Shown: piece by piece, positions 11,422 to 12,308 of the stretch | Numbering within the stretch: the stretch's first letter is position 1 | Layout: each line of letters opens with the position of its first letter | Source: an uncultured Altererythrobacter sp. | Lineage (GTDB): Bacteria > Pseudomonadota > Alphaproteobacteria > Sphingomonadales > Sphingomonadaceae | Assembly (NCBI GenBank): GCA_938009055.1 | Contig: CALLIO010000075.1 | Span: 1 to 12,308 of the forward strand | Direction: 5' to 3' | DNA length: 12,308 nucleotides | Translations under genes and position numbers: made by a program | The notes under the pieces: model-generated | What the model saw: only the letters and a program-made list of their open reading frames with translations | What the model was told of the DNA's origin: nothing | The model's database searches: none

Positions 11422-12308
11422 TCACTTAGGACTGCGCATTTTCCACTTAACTTTGCGTGTTCCATTAGCCGGAACAGTCAATTCGACGATCTTCTCGCCA
11501 TCCTTGATTCGCACCTTTGAACCTGACCAGCGAATGTCCCAGTCAGCCGCACTGCCCAAAACAAACCGCACAGTTACGGAATGCGGATTGGCGTTCGAAA
11601 CCTCCGCTCCCATATCGAACCACTTGTGCATATTGGCATTGGTAACCGGCCCTTTTGCAGGCACGCATTTGACGAAGACTTGATTGCTTTGGCCAATGGG
11701 CAGTTCAATGTCTTGGCCACTGGCATAATCACGCAAGTTTGCCTCTGCGACCAATTGGCTGCCAAAAGTAGAGCCATGCGAACTTGGTTCGAAAACCGCC
11801 AGACCGCCTTGCGGTAGCGCAACGCCCAGCCCCTTTTCCTTATCGTTCTTGGTCGCCAGCAGCATGTCGGTAGGTTGAAACTCTGCTGCAGTATCATCGG
11901 GGCGCGTCACAGCAAATCCGCAAGGAGCCGTGTAGATGTAGCGGGCTTTCACCGCGTCCTCGTTGAGGAAAGCGACCTGCTTCATCCCCTTGGCCGAAAC
12001 ATCGACACGTTCTGGCACGCGATAGAGTTTAAGATCGCCGAGGTTCTCTTCTGCGGCTTTCATCACTGCTTGCTCTGCAACAGCTGCATCCATTTCTGCA
12101 ACAGGAGCCGGGGACGACATCATCATAGATTCCGAGCGACGCCGAGCAGTCACTACGATCGCATCATCTCTCGCATTGTTGATCGGCGACCCTGCAGAAG
12201 TGCGGCCCATCGGATAGCAATCAAGCCGCAACGGAGCCGCACGCGGATTGGCGGCAAGCTGGCGGTAATTGCTTGTGACATTGAGCTTTCCCGCGATGAC
12301 CAGCAGCT
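11422..12308 (-). CDS. DUF4139-like hypothetical protein (5' end outside the window)
   Basis: The frame stays open to the window edge, so the N-terminus is missing and 294 residues are visible. An internal TTG near 12231 is not the start: the upstream codons read VIAGKLNVTSNYRQLAANPRAAP in the same frame. The C-terminal part resembles DUF4139-type proteins common in sphingomonads: LGDLKLYRVPERVDVSAKGMKQVAFL in the middle, then beta-rich sequence ending with ANPHSVTVRFVLG and VPANGTRKVKWKMR. Between them lies DDAIVVTARRR (12136-12168), a string otherwise typical of the N-termini of TonB-dependent receptors. Function is unknown. A location in the cell envelope is likely from family character, but the signal peptide region is not in view. 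The stop is about 50 bases before the recA LexA box, so its transcript may read toward recA. Confidence 0.7.
   Translation of the reverse strand, partial: LLVIAGKLNVTSNYRQLAANPRAAPLRLDCYPMGRTSAGSPINNARDDAIVVTARRRSESMMMSSPAPVAEMDAAVAEQAVMKAAEENLGDLKLYRVPERVDVSAKGMKQVAFLNEDAVKARYIYTAPCGFAVTRPDDTAAEFQPTDMLLATKNDKEKGLGVALPQGGLAVFEPSSHGSTFGSQLVAEANLRDYASGQDIELPIGQSNQVFVKCVPAKGPVTNANMHKWFDMGAEVSNANPHSVTVRFVLGSAADWDIRWSGSKVRIKDGEKIVELTVPANGTRKVKWKMRSPK

Noticed and set aside
1..12308. Mobile elements, CRISPR arrays, toxin-antitoxin or defence genes
   Set aside because: No transposase, direct-repeat array or recognisable defence domain on either strand; composition looks even across the window.

Overview
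The window reads as an ordinary chromosomal stretch of an alphaproteobacterium, most likely Sphingomonadales (Erythrobacter-like). The evidence is: a GTTC-N7-GTTC SOS box in front of recA, a CpdR-type response regulator, a eukaryote-like NADP isocitrate dehydrogenase of about 406 residues, a SapC-family protein, and a sphingomonad-style DUF4139-like protein carrying an IVVTARRR string. The taxon is inferred from protein character; no database search was run.

Left part (1-2860): the C-terminal part of a GlcD-type FAD-linked oxidase enters from the left and ends at a textbook intrinsic terminator. A SapC-family gene follows. Its 214-nt downstream region is not empty: it holds a promoter-like pair, a run of hairpins and a strong terminator, and is a candidate for an unannotated small RNA or a structured 3' UTR. 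Convergent to it is an N-formylglutamate amidohydrolase.

Middle (2861-7314): cpdR diverges from the amidohydrolase and is followed by tRNA-Val(GAC), icd with its own strong terminator, a KefB/YbaL-like CPA2 antiporter with a C-terminal RCK_N domain (apparently leaderless), and a small GFA-family zinc protein.

Right part (7326-12308): all genes are on the minus strand, in transcription order DUF4139-like (5' end outside the window), recA, a doubtful 67-codon ORF, and alaS. recA has its own LexA-controlled promoter. A very long hairpin behind recA probably ends its transcript. alaS seems to have its own promoter immediately before its start codon.

Most genes are core metabolism or information processing with separate transcription signals rather than one operon. 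I see no transposase, phage, CRISPR array or defence island. The items most worth a second look are the structured region after SapC, the small ORF and hairpin behind recA, the TonB-receptor-like string in the DUF4139-like protein, and the two promoters abutting start codons. No stretch over 300 bases lacks a gene.
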